Assembly (NCBI GenBank): GCA_964616465.1
Contig: CAZTTO010000020.1
Coordinates: 1-55,802 of the forward strand
Length of the DNA: 55,802 nucleotides
Direction: 5' to 3'
From: JAFLBI01 sp964616465
GTDB taxonomy: Bacteria > Bacteroidota > Bacteroidia > Chitinophagales > Chitinophagaceae
The translations under genes were made by a program, and so were the position numbers. Positions 32,703 through 42,989 of this stretch are shown here, piece after piece; the first letter of the stretch is position 1, and each line of letters begins with the position of its first letter. A model generated the notes under the pieces. It was given only the letters and a program-made list of their open reading frames with translations. It had not been told where the DNA came from and ran no database searches.

Positions 32703-34686
32703 TTCCAAATTGCAAGAGCAATTGGTTCAGAAAGGAACACTTGAATTAACACGCTCGGGTATTGGTTATGTAGTTACCGGCAAAGAAGATGGCGATGTAT
32801 TGGTTCGTCCAGGTGATTTTAATACCGCATTACATGGTGATACTGTTCGTGTGAAAGTAGTGAAGATCAATGCTAACTCGGGTAGGAAAGAAGGAAGAAT
32901 TACTGAAGTCATTTCAAGGCGACAAACAGAATTTACTGGACACATACAGCTATCTACAAACTATGCATTTTTTATTCCAGATTGCGATAAGCCAATGCCC
33001 GATTTTTTTATTCCGCTCGATCATTTGAATAAAGCAAAAAATAAAGATCGGGTAGTGGTAAAAATGTTGCGCTGGCAACCAGGTGATAAAAATCCGGTTG
33101 GTGAAGTATTGGAAGTCATGTTGCCTGAAGATGAATCCAATGCAGCTATGAAGGAAATTTTAGCTCAAAATGGATTTCCACTTAGTTTTCCTGAAAATGT
33201 ATTAGAAGAAGCATTGCGTATACCAGATATTATTTCAAAATCTGAAGAAAAGCATAGAAAGGATTTTCGTGATGTACTCACATTAACAATAGATCCAGTA
33301 GATGCAAAAGACTTTGATGATGCAATATCAATAAGAACACTCAAAAAAGGCTTGTATGAAATTGGTGTGCATATTGCCGATGTGAGTCATTATGTAGTTC
33401 CAGAAACTGCTTTAGATGAAGAAGCATATCAGCGTGCAACATCTGTTTATTTACCAGATAGGGTCAATCCAATGCTGCCTGAAAGAATCTCAAATGAATT
33501 ATGTTCTCTTAGGCCAAAAGAAGATAAATGTACATATTCAGCTGTGTTTGAAATGACAGAAAAAGGAGAGGTGAAATCATATTGGTTAGGCAGAACACTC
33601 ATTCACTCTAACCACCGATTTACTTATGAAGAAGTACAAGAAATTTTAGAGAAAGGAGAGGGGTTATACGACGGAGAAATTCGTTTGTTGAATAGTATTG
33701 CACAAACACTTCGTAAAGATCGTTTCAAAAAAGGAGCAATTCGTTTTTCTTCGCAGGAAGTGCGCTTTCAACTAGATGAAAAAGGTAAGCCTATTGGTAT
33801 TGTTGTAAAAGAAAGTAAAGAAGCCCATCAACTTATTGAAGAATTCATGTTGCTTGCTAACAAAACTGTTGCAGCTCATATTGCACCTATTCAAGTCAAC
33901 AAAAAGCCCGTACCATTTGCTTATCGTGTTCACGATACACCAGATGAACAAAAGTTGGCTCCATTTATGATGTTCGCAAAAAAATATGGACATACATTCG
34001 ATATTAGTTCGCCCAGTAGTATTGCAAGTAGCTTTAATCAAATGCTCGATGATGTAAAAGGGAAACCTGAGCAACATGTGTTAGAACAATTGGGTATTCG
34101 CACCATGGCAAAAGCGGTATACACTTCAGAGAATATTGGACACTATGGTTTGGGATTTGAAAACTATTGCCATTTTACATCACCTATCCGGCGATACCCA
34201 GATATATTGGTGCACCGAGTACTTACTTCTGTTCTTGACAAACAACCAATGGTTGATAAAAAAATGGAAGAAAAGTGTAAGCATTGCAGCGATCGCGAAA
34301 GAGCAGCAATGGAATGTGAACGTGCTGGTAACAAGTATAAGCAGGTTGAATACATGAAGCAATTCTTAGGTGAAACATTTGAAGGCGTGGTAAGTGGAAC
34401 TGCTTCCTTTGGTTTCTGGGTTGAAACCATTGATCATAAATGTGAAGGTTTGGTAAGCATTCAGCAACTAAATACCTATGACGATTTCAGGCATATTGAA
34501 TCAGAATATGCATTAGTAGGAATGCGCAGTGGAAGAACATTTAGGATGGGTGATAAGGTAAAGATAAAACTAGTTGCAGCCAACCTCGATAAACGTCAGT
34601 TAGATTATGAATGGGTAGTAGGTGAAGAGAAACGAGAACCCTCTTCAGTTGGAAAAGAAAGTAAAAAATCGAAGCGAAGTAAGTAA
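32662..34686 (+). CDS. rnr: Ribonuclease R
   Basis: A 674-residue 3'-to-5' exoribonuclease from the ATG at 32662 (MGRKNQKQKKKKHN); an earlier in-frame ATG would extend far into lpxK. Domains in order: Lys-rich N-tail, cold-shock-like OB domains (about 25-170), RNB catalytic domain with DPVDAKDFDDAIS (metal-binding Asp), the C-terminal S1 domain (around 585-650, FEGVVSGTASFGFWVE), and a basic tail. It degrades structured RNA. Last gene of the overlapping DUF3822-rnr operon. Confidence 0.93.
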   Translation: MGRKNQKQKKKKHNSKLQEQLVQKGTLELTRSGIGYVVTGKEDGDVLVRPGDFNTALHGDTVRVKVVKINANSGRKEGRITEVISRRQTEFTGHIQLSTNYAFFIPDCDKPMPDFFIPLDHLNKAKNKDRVVVKMLRWQPGDKNPVGEVLEVMLPEDESNAAMKEILAQNGFPLSFPENVLEEALRIPDIISKSEEKHRKDFRDVLTLTIDPVDAKDFDDAISIRTLKKGLYEIGVHIADVSHYVVPETALDEEAYQRATSVYLPDRVNPMLPERISNELCSLRPKEDKCTYSAVFEMTEKGEVKSYWLGRTLIHSNHRFTYEEVQEILEKGEGLYDGEIRLLNSIAQTLRKDRFKKGAIRFSSQEVRFQLDEKGKPIGIVVKESKEAHQLIEEFMLLANKTVAAHIAPIQVNKKPVPFAYRVHDTPDEQKLAPFMMFAKKYGHTFDISSPSSIASSFNQMLDDVKGKPEQHVLEQLGIRTMAKAVYTSENIGHYGLGFENYCHFTSPIRRYPDILVHRVLTSVLDKQPMVDKKMEEKCKHCSDRERAAMECERAGNKYKQVEYMKQFLGETFEGVVSGTASFGFWVETIDHKCEGLVSIQQLNTYDDFRHIESEYALVGMRSGRTFRMGDKVKIKLVAANLDKRQLDYEWVVGEEKREPSSVGKESKKSKRSK

Positions 34687-34779
34687 ATTAATCGAATTAG
34701 AATGGCAATCCAAAATTCAAGAAACTAAGTGTGACAAAAGTTCCATAACTGATAATACTGAATTCGGAGTTTTGTATAA

Positions 34780-36000
34780 ATGATTCATAATTCCTCCATT
34801 CAGCTTGGCCTACAAAAAAATTGGCAACAATTTTCTTGGCTTGTTCTGATGAACGCCTTTGTAGGTGGAATGATTGGATTGGAAAGATCAATTTTTCCAA
34901 CATTTGCCGAACAATCGTTTGGTATTACCAGTCACTCAGCTATTCTTTCTTTTATTATTGCATTTGGATTTTCAAAAGCTATAGCTAATCTGTTTACTGG
35001 ACAACTAGCCAATAGATTTGGAAGAAAAAAACTTTTAGTGTTAGGATGGCTAATTGTTTTACCAGCTCCATTTTTTTTATTGTATGCAACTTCATGGTCG
35101 TACGTAGTTATTGCAAATGTGCTATTAGGTGTTAGTCAGGGTATTACCTGGAGCAGTACTGTTCTAATGAAGATAGATTTAGTAGGTGAAAAGCAAAGAG
35201 GAATAGCCATGGGGCTCAATGAGTTTGCGGGATATCTTGCTGTTGGAGCAACAGCATTTATAGCAGGTTATTTAGCACATCACTTCGGTGTTGTACCGTA
35301 TCCGTTTTATGTAGCAATTGCTATTGCATTTATTGGACTTTTATTTAGCATTTTTATTATTCGAGATACAAGAAAATTTGTTCATTACGAAATAGAACAG
35401 AGCAAAACTTCAGTACCCATTCTAAAAAATAAATTTCTGGAAACATCCTTTCAACATCCAATACTTGGTTCTGTTACAATTGCTGGAATGGTTAATAATT
35501 TAAATGATGGCATGATATGGGGCATACTACCTATTTTGTTAATGGGTAAAGGTTGGTCACAAGATCATATTGGAGTTGTAGCTGCTGTTTATCCAGCTGT
35601 ATGGGGCTTAGGACAACTTATTACAGGCTATTGGTCAGATAAATATTCAAAGAAAAATTTAATGGTAATTGGAATGTTGTTACAAGGAATTGTAATAATC
35701 ATGTTACCATACCTAGATTCCAAGACGTCGTTTATTTTTTTAGCCGCTTTATTAGGATGGGGAACAGCCATGGTTTATCCAACCTTTTTATCAACCATAG
35801 CAGGTAATACACATCCATCACAAAGAGCAGGGGTGATGGGTATTTTTAGATTTTGGCGTGACAGTGGTTATGCATTTGGTGCCTTATTATCTGGCATAAT
35901 GTCTGACTTGTTTGGAGTAGAAATGCCATTCATTATAGTTGGCATTTTAACTGTACTTGCAGCCTTTAATATGCAGCAAAGAATAAAAAAGAAGATGTAA
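34780..36000 (+). CDS. Major facilitator superfamily transporter
   Basis: A 406-residue inner-membrane carrier with about twelve helices. Motif A-like loops are NRFGRKKLLVLGW (near 85) and SDKYSKKNLMVIG (near 290), at the expected loops of each six-helix half. Substrate unknown; it resembles the sugar and drug exporter branches only loosely. It starts 93 bases after rnr and is convergent, with a 15-base gap, to the saccharopine-dehydrogenase-like gene. Confidence 0.85.
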   Translation: MIHNSSIQLGLQKNWQQFSWLVLMNAFVGGMIGLERSIFPTFAEQSFGITSHSAILSFIIAFGFSKAIANLFTGQLANRFGRKKLLVLGWLIVLPAPFFLLYATSWSYVVIANVLLGVSQGITWSSTVLMKIDLVGEKQRGIAMGLNEFAGYLAVGATAFIAGYLAHHFGVVPYPFYVAIAIAFIGLLFSIFIIRDTRKFVHYEIEQSKTSVPILKNKFLETSFQHPILGSVTIAGMVNNLNDGMIWGILPILLMGKGWSQDHIGVVAAVYPAVWGLGQLITGYWSDKYSKKNLMVIGMLLQGIVIIMLPYLDSKTSFIFLAALLGWGTAMVYPTFLSTIAGNTHPSQRAGVMGIFRFWRDSGYAFGALLSGIMSDLFGVEMPFIIVGILTVLAAFNMQQRIKKKM

Positions 36001-36015
36001 CTGAGGTTGATGGTT

Positions 36016-37314
36016 TTACATAACAATAACTTCACCTTTTTTATACTCCTCAAACCTAATTCCGTATTGCTCTAATTCTTTCAATACAGGTTCATAAATA
36101 GCTGGTTGAATGGGTATATATAATCCAGAGAAATTCCATTTACCATCGAGAATACATTTTGCGGCAATACCAAGCGGCAATCCTACTGTCATAGACATTG
36201 CGGTATGTTGAGCATCTTTACCTTTAACTACTAATTCAGCTACTTGTTCGTGTTGTTGTCCATCTAGAGCATATTGAATCTGGTGTTGCATAATAATCAT
36301 GTCCTTGTCACTAGGATCTAGCTTCCATTTTTCTTCTATAATTTCCTGTAATAAATCTGCATAAGTTTTTCCATTCTTCTTAAATACCAGCTTATGATCA
36401 TGCATTCCCAACCAATGCAACATACTCTGTACATGTTCTGAAAATTGAGAAACTGATGGTTGTTCAAAAAAATCAGCATAACTAACTGGAAAATCTTTGA
36501 TAGGTTCATCTTTCGTTAAACCCATCGTTACCAAAGCATTCCATCCTTCTAAAAAGGAGGGATGTCTAAGTGTAGTTCTAATAAAAGTAGATGTCGTTTC
36601 CAAACCATATAAGGAAATATAGCTTAAGGAATCACGGTTTGGATAAAACCCCCATTTAGATCCATCTTTCAGTTGAATACCTCCTGTATTCGAAAACATT
36701 TGTGTATAAGGCACTTCAACCTGCCTTCCATCTTTCAGATACACAGCTCCTGCTTGTCCAGCCAACACGACATTTCTTGGATTCCAGCTAATTTTATAAT
36801 GCCATGGATTATTATCAGATTCAGGTGCCACCAATCCACCACAATGCGAGTAGAACCCTGTTATTTGCCCCCCCTTAGCTTGAATACGATGAATCATATC
36901 CATTGCACTCATGTGATCAATACCCGGATCTAGTCCCATTTCAGCCAAGAAAATAAGCTTTTTTGCTTCAATATCCTTTTCCAATGCCTTCAATTTAGGA
37001 TCAATATAACTGGCTGTAAGCAAATGTTTCCCAGCATCTAAGCAAGCAATGGCAATATACAAATGTAGGTTAGGTGGCATAAGAGAAATCACCACATCTG
37101 CAGATGCAACTAGCGGCTTCAAAAAAACCTCATCATCAACCGATCCAACCAACCCCCTCATACCAGCGGGCGCATCCTTCAATTTAATAGTTAGCATGCT
37201 GGGCTGGGCATCAACAATCGTGCAATTCCAAGACCAATTTTTACATGCATTTTTCAAAAAATCAATCAGCACTGATGCAGATTTACCAGCGCCAAAAAGC
37301 AAAATATGTGGCAT
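36016..37314 (-). CDS. Saccharopine dehydrogenase family protein
   Basis: A 432-residue NAD(P)-dependent oxidoreductase. The N-terminal Rossmann motif is LLFGAGKSASVLIDFL, followed by ADVVISLMPP and LTASYIDPKLKALE as in saccharopine reductases; the middle has AEMGLDPGIDHMSAM and FYSHCGGLVAPESDNNPW, family hallmarks. The usual reaction joins an amino acid to an alpha-keto acid in lysine metabolism. Whether this protein makes or breaks saccharopine, or acts on another opine, cannot be told. It is divergent from gyrA; the 37315-37514 gap shows no gene and no clear promoter. Confidence 0.88.
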   Translation of the reverse strand: MPHILLFGAGKSASVLIDFLKNACKNWSWNCTIVDAQPSMLTIKLKDAPAGMRGLVGSVDDEVFLKPLVASADVVISLMPPNLHLYIAIACLDAGKHLLTASYIDPKLKALEKDIEAKKLIFLAEMGLDPGIDHMSAMDMIHRIQAKGGQITGFYSHCGGLVAPESDNNPWHYKISWNPRNVVLAGQAGAVYLKDGRQVEVPYTQMFSNTGGIQLKDGSKWGFYPNRDSLSYISLYGLETTSTFIRTTLRHPSFLEGWNALVTMGLTKDEPIKDFPVSYADFFEQPSVSQFSEHVQSMLHWLGMHDHKLVFKKNGKTYADLLQEIIEEKWKLDPSDKDMIIMQHQIQYALDGQQHEQVAELVVKGKDAQHTAMSMTVGLPLGIAAKCILDGKWNFSGLYIPIQPAIYEPVLKELEQYGIRFEEYKKGEVIVM

Positions 37315-37514
37315 GCTCGCAAGGTACTAAAGCCCATGATTTAAAAGACAATAATTTACTATTCAGACATTCCTAAAAATGTGGAAAAAAGACCATTATT
37401 TTCAAGCATTTTCACTAGTAAAAAGGCAGGAAATAAGGTATCTTCGCCAGCCTTCACCCCCTCATGTTTGAGTGGGTTGAAAAAGACAACCATTTTAAAA
37501 AAAGGACAAGTTTC

Positions 37515-40157
37515 ATGGAAGAACAAATGCAGCCCGAACACACACAAGACCATAACAGGGTAATTCAAGTAAATATTGAGGAGGAAATGAAAACAGCATA
37601 CATCGATTATTCGATGAGTGTGATTGTTGGACGTGCATTACCCGATGTGCGTGATGGATTTAAGCCAGTTCACAGAAGGGTATTGTATGGCATGAATGAA
37701 TTGGGCAATAACAGCAATAAACCTTATAAAAAAAGTGCGAGAATTGTGGGTGAAGTGATGGGTAAATACCACCCACACGGCGATAGCGCTATTTATGATA
37801 CCTTGGTACGAATGGCGCAGGAGTTTACCATGCGTCACACTTTAGTAGAAGGTCAAGGAAACTTCGGTACACAAGATGGTGATCCACCTGCTGCAATGCG
37901 TTATACAGAGGTGCGATTGCAGAAGTTTGCTGAAGCCATGTTGGAAGACATTGAAAAAGATACAGTAGATTTTCAATCGAACTTTGATGATAGTTTAGAG
38001 GAGCCAACCGTTCTGCCAACTCGCATTCCTCAATTATTGGTGAATGGAAGCAGTGGTATTGCCGTAGGTATGGCTACTAACATGATGCCACATAATTTAA
38101 GCGAAGTGGTGGATGGATGTATCGCATACATTGACAATAAGGAATTGACTGCTGAAGAGCTCATGCAATATGTTAAAGCTCCTGATTTCCCTACTGGAGG
38201 TGTAATTTTTGGAATGGAAGGGGTAAAACAAGGCATGCTTACCGGAAGAGGAAGGGTTGTGGTGCGCGGTAAATGTCACGTTGACACGAAGCCCAGCGGT
38301 CGTGAGCAAATTGTAATTACACAAGTTCCTTATCAGGTTAGTTTAGATGGTCTGACTGATAAAATTGGTCAGCTTGTAAATGAAAAAGTCATAGAAGGTA
38401 TTGCCCACGTAAACAATGAAAGTAACAAAAGAGAAGGAACACGTATTGTATTGGATCTCAAGCGTGATGGCGTTGCGAACGTCATTATAAACCAGTTGTA
38501 TAAGTTCACCGAATTACAAACTAGTTTCGGAATTAATAATGTAGCAATTAGCAAAGGAAGACCTAGAATTTTCAATTTGCGTGATTTAATTGCAGAGTTT
38601 GTTGAGTTCAGAATGGATGTGATAATTAGAAGGAGCAAGTTTGAACTCAAGAAAGCAGAAGAAAAAGCACATCTTTTAGAAGGTTACCTAAAAGTTATTG
38701 CCGATAGAGATCATTTAGATGCTGCAATTAGTATTATACGTGCTAGCGCCACTCCAGAAGAGGCAAGAAATGGACTAATTCAAAAAAGTACAGAGGACAA
38801 ATGGTTTTTACCTGAATCTATGTTTGATGAATCGGCCAAACTGCACTATGTGCAAGGAATTGGATTATCTGAAAAACAAGCACAGGCTATTCTTGAATTA
38901 AGATTACAGCGTTTAACCGGATTAGAACGCGAGAAAATCATTGAAGAGTTCAACGATTTAATGAAAACAATATCTCGTTTGAAAGAATTACTAGCTGATG
39001 AAGGACTTCGTTTTACTTTGATTAAAGAAGAACTTACTGAAGTCAAAACCAAATTTGGAGAGCCGCGCAAAACAGAAATTCAGTACTTGGCAGATGAAAT
39101 GAATATGCGCGACCTTATTGAAGAAGAAGATGTTGTTATAACTATTTCGCATTTGGGTTATATCAAACGTACACCTGCCACAGAATATAGACAACAAAGA
39201 AGAGGTGGTAGGGGAGCAATAGGTAGTAAAACACGTCAAGAAGACTATGTGGAGCATTTGTTTGTTGCCAATACCCACGATACTATGTTGTTCTTTACAG
39301 AAAAAGGAAGATGTTACTGGTTGAATGTATATGAAATTCCAGAAGGAGAGAAGCAAGGTAAGGGTAGGGCAATTCAGAACTTGATGCAAATTCCGCAAGA
39401 CGATAAGATTCGTGCAATCATCAACGTCAAGAATATTGAAGACAAAGAATTTGTACAAAATCATTTTATTATTCTTTGTACCAAGAAAGGCATTATCAAG
39501 AAAACATCATTAGAAGATTTTAGTCGTCCAAGAGCTACTGGTGTTAACGCCATTACAATCATTGAAGGCGACCAATTGTTAGAAGCTCGACTAACCAATG
39601 GTAATGCAGAAGTTATGATGGCTGTTAAATCGGGTAGAGCTATTCGCTTCCCCGAAGAAAAAGTTCGTCCAACAGGAAGAGGGGCCATTGGAGTGGCTGG
39701 TATTGAAGTAGATGATGCATCTGATGAAGTAATTGGCATGATCTGTGTAGATAAAGAGGAAAAAGAAAAAACAGTATTGGTAGTTAGTGAAAAAGGCTTC
39801 GGAAAGAGAACCGCTATTGATGAGTATAGAATAACTAATAGAGGCGGAAAAGGTGTTAAAACTATCAATATCACTGAAAAAACTGGAAATTTAATCGGAA
39901 TTTTGGATGTAACCGAGCAAGAGGATCTCATCATTACTTGTAAATCAGGTATTACTTTGAGAACCTCTGTACATTCAATTAAGGAAGCAGGAAGGGCAAC
40001 ACAAGGTGTCATACTAATTCGCTTAGATGGCGATGATGCAATTGCAGCCATTTCAAAAATTGAAGAACAGGAAGAAGAAGAAATAAATACAACAGAAATA
40101 GCCAACCCACAGAATGAGCAAACAGATGCAAGTTCTGATGATCAACCAACCGAATAA
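37515..40157 (+). CDS. gyrA: DNA gyrase subunit A
   Basis: An 880-residue topoisomerase II subunit from the ATG at 37515 (MEEQMQPE). The N-terminal breakage-reunion domain has VRDGFKPVHRRVLYGM, the quinolone-site HGDSAIYDT with Ser and Asp at the resistance positions (wild type), and the catalytic Tyr in AAMRYTEVRL. The C-terminal six-bladed pinwheel contains the GyrA box QRRGGRG, which separates gyrase from topoisomerase IV. The acidic tail is typical. With GyrB it introduces negative supercoils into DNA. A TPR-protein gene follows after 23 bases. Confidence 0.96.
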   Translation: MEEQMQPEHTQDHNRVIQVNIEEEMKTAYIDYSMSVIVGRALPDVRDGFKPVHRRVLYGMNELGNNSNKPYKKSARIVGEVMGKYHPHGDSAIYDTLVRMAQEFTMRHTLVEGQGNFGTQDGDPPAAMRYTEVRLQKFAEAMLEDIEKDTVDFQSNFDDSLEEPTVLPTRIPQLLVNGSSGIAVGMATNMMPHNLSEVVDGCIAYIDNKELTAEELMQYVKAPDFPTGGVIFGMEGVKQGMLTGRGRVVVRGKCHVDTKPSGREQIVITQVPYQVSLDGLTDKIGQLVNEKVIEGIAHVNNESNKREGTRIVLDLKRDGVANVIINQLYKFTELQTSFGINNVAISKGRPRIFNLRDLIAEFVEFRMDVIIRRSKFELKKAEEKAHLLEGYLKVIADRDHLDAAISIIRASATPEEARNGLIQKSTEDKWFLPESMFDESAKLHYVQGIGLSEKQAQAILELRLQRLTGLEREKIIEEFNDLMKTISRLKELLADEGLRFTLIKEELTEVKTKFGEPRKTEIQYLADEMNMRDLIEEEDVVITISHLGYIKRTPATEYRQQRRGGRGAIGSKTRQEDYVEHLFVANTHDTMLFFTEKGRCYWLNVYEIPEGEKQGKGRAIQNLMQIPQDDKIRAIINVKNIEDKEFVQNHFIILCTKKGIIKKTSLEDFSRPRATGVNAITIIEGDQLLEARLTNGNAEVMMAVKSGRAIRFPEEKVRPTGRGAIGVAGIEVDDASDEVIGMICVDKEEKEKTVLVVSEKGFGKRTAIDEYRITNRGGKGVKTINITEKTGNLIGILDVTEQEDLIITCKSGITLRTSVHSIKEAGRATQGVILIRLDGDDAIAAISKIEEQEEEEINTTEIANPQNEQTDASSDDQPTE

Positions 40158-40180
40158 AACTTTTAATTAAAAGCAGCATT

Positions 40181-41566
40181 ATGAAAAAGTACGTATTGAT
40201 TGCGCTAGCTATGTTGGGCTTTACAACTACACAAGCCCAAAAATTCGACAACCTGCAACTACTAATGATGCAGAACAAAATTGATGGCGCGAAAAACGAA
40301 ATCGACAAAATCATGCGGGATAAGAAGTTTCAAACCAATCCCGAAGTGTACATGTGGGCTACCCGCATTTATTCTAACTTGTATTATGCAGATGCTAAAT
40401 ACGACGCTTTAGGTGATAGTGCTCAGATGTTTCTTGAAAAGTATATTTCACTTGACCCAACTCAAAAAATCATCAAAGAAGTTGATCCTGAGATTGCAGT
40501 TGTTCAATTGATTTATGCAAAGTCATTTAATAATGCTATTAACAACTACAACGATAAAAAATTCAGCTCTTCAGTTCGCTATTTCAAATCTTCCGCAAAA
40601 GTTATTCAAACAATGATTGATAGTAAACTAGAAAGCAAAGGGGGATTTGCGAAGGGTTGGGTGATTGATACTTCCTCAAATTTCTATGGTTTAATAGCAG
40701 CAGAACAAGTAAAAGATACTGCTACAATGTTAATGTTTGCAGAACGTTTCTTCAGCAACAAAATTGGCGGAGAAGATTACTTAGACGTATATCGTGTGGT
40801 TGCAAGCATGTATATGTCTCAAAAAGATGAAACGAATTTCAATAGAGTAGTAGGCTTAGGAAAAGAATTATATCCAACAAATACCGTTTGGGAAGAAATG
40901 GAGTTTGATTATTTCAATACTACATATAGCTTAACTGAAAAAATGGCAAAATACTTGGCCGATGATGCTGCTGGTAAGCTATCTGCTTTACAGTATTTCC
41001 AATTTGGTGCAGCGTTTGTAAATATTGATAAGGATGAAAAAGATGCTATGGATAGTCTTACACAAGCAAGGTATTCTTTGACTGCTATTGATGCATTTAA
41101 AAAGGCTAATAAATTAGATCCCAACAACCACACGGCTGCTTATAATGCAGGGCTTCTTTTATACAATAAATTCATTGTGTACGACGATCGAATAGCTACC
41201 AATAGGAGAAGAATGCAGGATATTAATGCTAATAAGCCAAACGAAAAGGATCCAAAGAAAAAGGCTGCAGTGGAGGCACAAACGAAAGCACAAATTGATC
41301 CACTTCGTAAACAAAATGAAGAGTGGGAAAAGCCTGCAATGGATTATGCTTCTGAAAGTATTGAATGGCTAGAAAAAGCATTTAATGGATTTAAGCAAAA
41401 AGAAAATAGATCACGTCAAGACAATAGCTTATTGAATAAATCAGTAGATTTCTTAGCAATTCTATATGGTTATAAGCGCGATAAAGCTCGTGGTAAAGAT
41501 GAAAAAGCGTTTACTTTATATGAAGCTAAATACAAAGAATTCGACGGTTTACATGGCAAGTATTGA
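40181..41566 (+). CDS. Secreted TPR-like protein following gyrA
   Basis: A 461-residue protein with a signal peptide (about 1-19, ending TQAQ). The mature part is helical with TPR-like units (VYMWATRIYSNLYYADAKYD; TAYNAGLLLYNKF) and a long charged segment near 345-385 (NKPNEKDPKKKAAVEAQTKA). A scaffolding or envelope role is plausible but unproven. It lies 23 bases after gyrA, and a strong terminator follows its stop. Confidence 0.7.
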   Translation: MKKYVLIALAMLGFTTTQAQKFDNLQLLMMQNKIDGAKNEIDKIMRDKKFQTNPEVYMWATRIYSNLYYADAKYDALGDSAQMFLEKYISLDPTQKIIKEVDPEIAVVQLIYAKSFNNAINNYNDKKFSSSVRYFKSSAKVIQTMIDSKLESKGGFAKGWVIDTSSNFYGLIAAEQVKDTATMLMFAERFFSNKIGGEDYLDVYRVVASMYMSQKDETNFNRVVGLGKELYPTNTVWEEMEFDYFNTTYSLTEKMAKYLADDAAGKLSALQYFQFGAAFVNIDKDEKDAMDSLTQARYSLTAIDAFKKANKLDPNNHTAAYNAGLLLYNKFIVYDDRIATNRRRMQDINANKPNEKDPKKKAAVEAQTKAQIDPLRKQNEEWEKPAMDYASESIEWLEKAFNGFKQKENRSRQDNSLLNKSVDFLAILYGYKRDKARGKDEKAFTLYEAKYKEFDGLHGKY

Positions 41567-41588
41567 TAATAACTAATGAATTTTATGC

Positions 41589-41620
41589 AACTCCGGTAGC
41601 TATTTGCTCCGGAGTTTTTT
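41589..41620 (+). terminator. Terminator after the gyrA-TPR unit
   Basis: AACTCCGG (41589-41596) and CCGGAGTT (41609-41616) pair perfectly around a 12-base loop and are followed by a run of T. Confidence 0.88.
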
Positions 41621-41682
41621 TTGATAGGATAAAAATCTAGAACTTTAGTTAGTTCGTATTTGTTAGAAACTAAATACCACAT

Positions 41683-42807
41683 ATGAAAAGGCTCAAACAC
41701 CTAATACTATCTTCTTTATTGCTTGGGATTGCCATTACAGTAATTCTAGCTTGCAGGAATAAAACAGCCAATGCACCAGGCGAAGTAATAGATACACTTA
41801 CAGTTCCAAGTATTGCACAAAGTACCTTGTTTACAAGAAACGATATCATTTGGGGTATGGACTGGTTGCCAAATGGCGATATGCTGTTTACTGAAAAAGG
41901 AGGAAAATTATTTAGGTGGTCGAATGGAAGCGCTGTTGAAATAACAGGAGTTCCCAATGTTGATGCAGGTGGACAAGGAGGTTTGCTGGATGTATTGGTT
42001 CATCCACAGTACAGTCAACACGATTGGATATACTTTTCTTATGCAAGGCCAGGAGGATTTTACACTTTAAGTAGAGCAAAAATTTCTGGTAATACATTGA
42101 CAAATGTTCAACAATTATACACCACCACAGAAGCATCTTCATGGAGAGGACACTACGGAAGTAGGATAGTGATTGATAAAAATAGATTTTTGTACTTCTC
42201 TGTAGGCGATCCTGCAGCATTTGGACAAAATACGGGAAGTGGCTGGGGTAAGGTGCACCGCATTCATGATGATGGTAGAATTCCGAGTGATAATCCAGTT
42301 TTACCCGGACAAACTGCAGCGAATACAATTTGGGCTTATGGAGTAAGAAATCCCCAAGGATTGGCCATTCATCCAGTTACTGGAGAATTATGGGAGTCGG
42401 AGCATGGACCACAAGGTGGAGATGAAGTGAATATTATTAAAAAAGGAGCGAATTATGGATGGCCTTTGGTATCACACGGCAGAAACTATGATGGAAGTAT
42501 TATTTCTTCTAATCCATTTATGACGGGAGTGGAAAATGCGATTAAAGTTTGGACGCCATCCATAGCACCATGTGGTATGGATTTCTTAGAGCACAAAAAT
42601 TGGAAGGCTTATAGAAACAGATTAGTCGTAGGAGCTCTAGCATTTAGACATGTGGCTAATGTAAAGTTCAATGGAAACAATCCAGTTGATGAGTTTCGCT
42701 GGTTAGACCAAGTAGGTCGTGTAAGAAATGTAAAAGAAGGTCCAGACGGAAGTCTGTATGTTTCTGTAGAGGGGCCAGGTAGGATCATACGTATAACACC
42801 TCAATAA
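41683..42807 (+). CDS. PQQ-type soluble aldose sugar dehydrogenase lipoprotein
   Basis: A 374-residue periplasmic protein with a lipoprotein signal (LACR, Cys24). It is a six-bladed beta-propeller of the glucose/sorbosone dehydrogenase family: MDWLPNGDMLFTEKGG, GGLLDVLVHPQY, HYGSRIVID (active-site His region), ANTIWAYGVRNPQGLAIHP, and the characteristic WESEHGPQGGDEVNII and YGWPLVSHG. Relatives oxidise aldoses using PQQ and calcium. No PQQ synthesis genes are in the window, so the cofactor must be imported or made elsewhere. Monocistronic, with terminators on either side. Confidence 0.88.
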   Translation: MKRLKHLILSSLLLGIAITVILACRNKTANAPGEVIDTLTVPSIAQSTLFTRNDIIWGMDWLPNGDMLFTEKGGKLFRWSNGSAVEITGVPNVDAGGQGGLLDVLVHPQYSQHDWIYFSYARPGGFYTLSRAKISGNTLTNVQQLYTTTEASSWRGHYGSRIVIDKNRFLYFSVGDPAAFGQNTGSGWGKVHRIHDDGRIPSDNPVLPGQTAANTIWAYGVRNPQGLAIHPVTGELWESEHGPQGGDEVNIIKKGANYGWPLVSHGRNYDGSIISSNPFMTGVENAIKVWTPSIAPCGMDFLEHKNWKAYRNRLVVGALAFRHVANVKFNGNNPVDEFRWLDQVGRVRNVKEGPDGSLYVSVEGPGRIIRITPQ

Positions 42808-42816
42808 GCTATTTCA

Positions 42817-42845
42817 AAGCAGGCTAATAGGCTTGCTTTTCTTTT
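42817..42845 (+). terminator. Terminator of the sugar dehydrogenase gene
   Basis: AAGCAGGC (42817-42824) pairs with GCTTGCTT (42831-42838) with one G-T pair and a 6-base loop, followed by CTTTT. The remaining gap to 42989 contains no gene. Confidence 0.65.
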
Positions 42846-42989
42846 AAATATACTACTTAACATAATATTAATTATGTAATCCTGATAATCTAAAGAACTT
42901 TTTTGTGTTGCTAATGAATGCTCTTAGTAAATTGATTATCTGATACTTAGCACATATATGACCTATATTTTGTACCATATGTTTTCGAT

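Noticed and set aside
37464..37514. Earlier ATG for gyrA at 37464
   Set aside because: The added residues are not typical of GyrA, and the ATG at 37515 gives the usual short leader before the conserved IEEEMKTAYIDYSM region.
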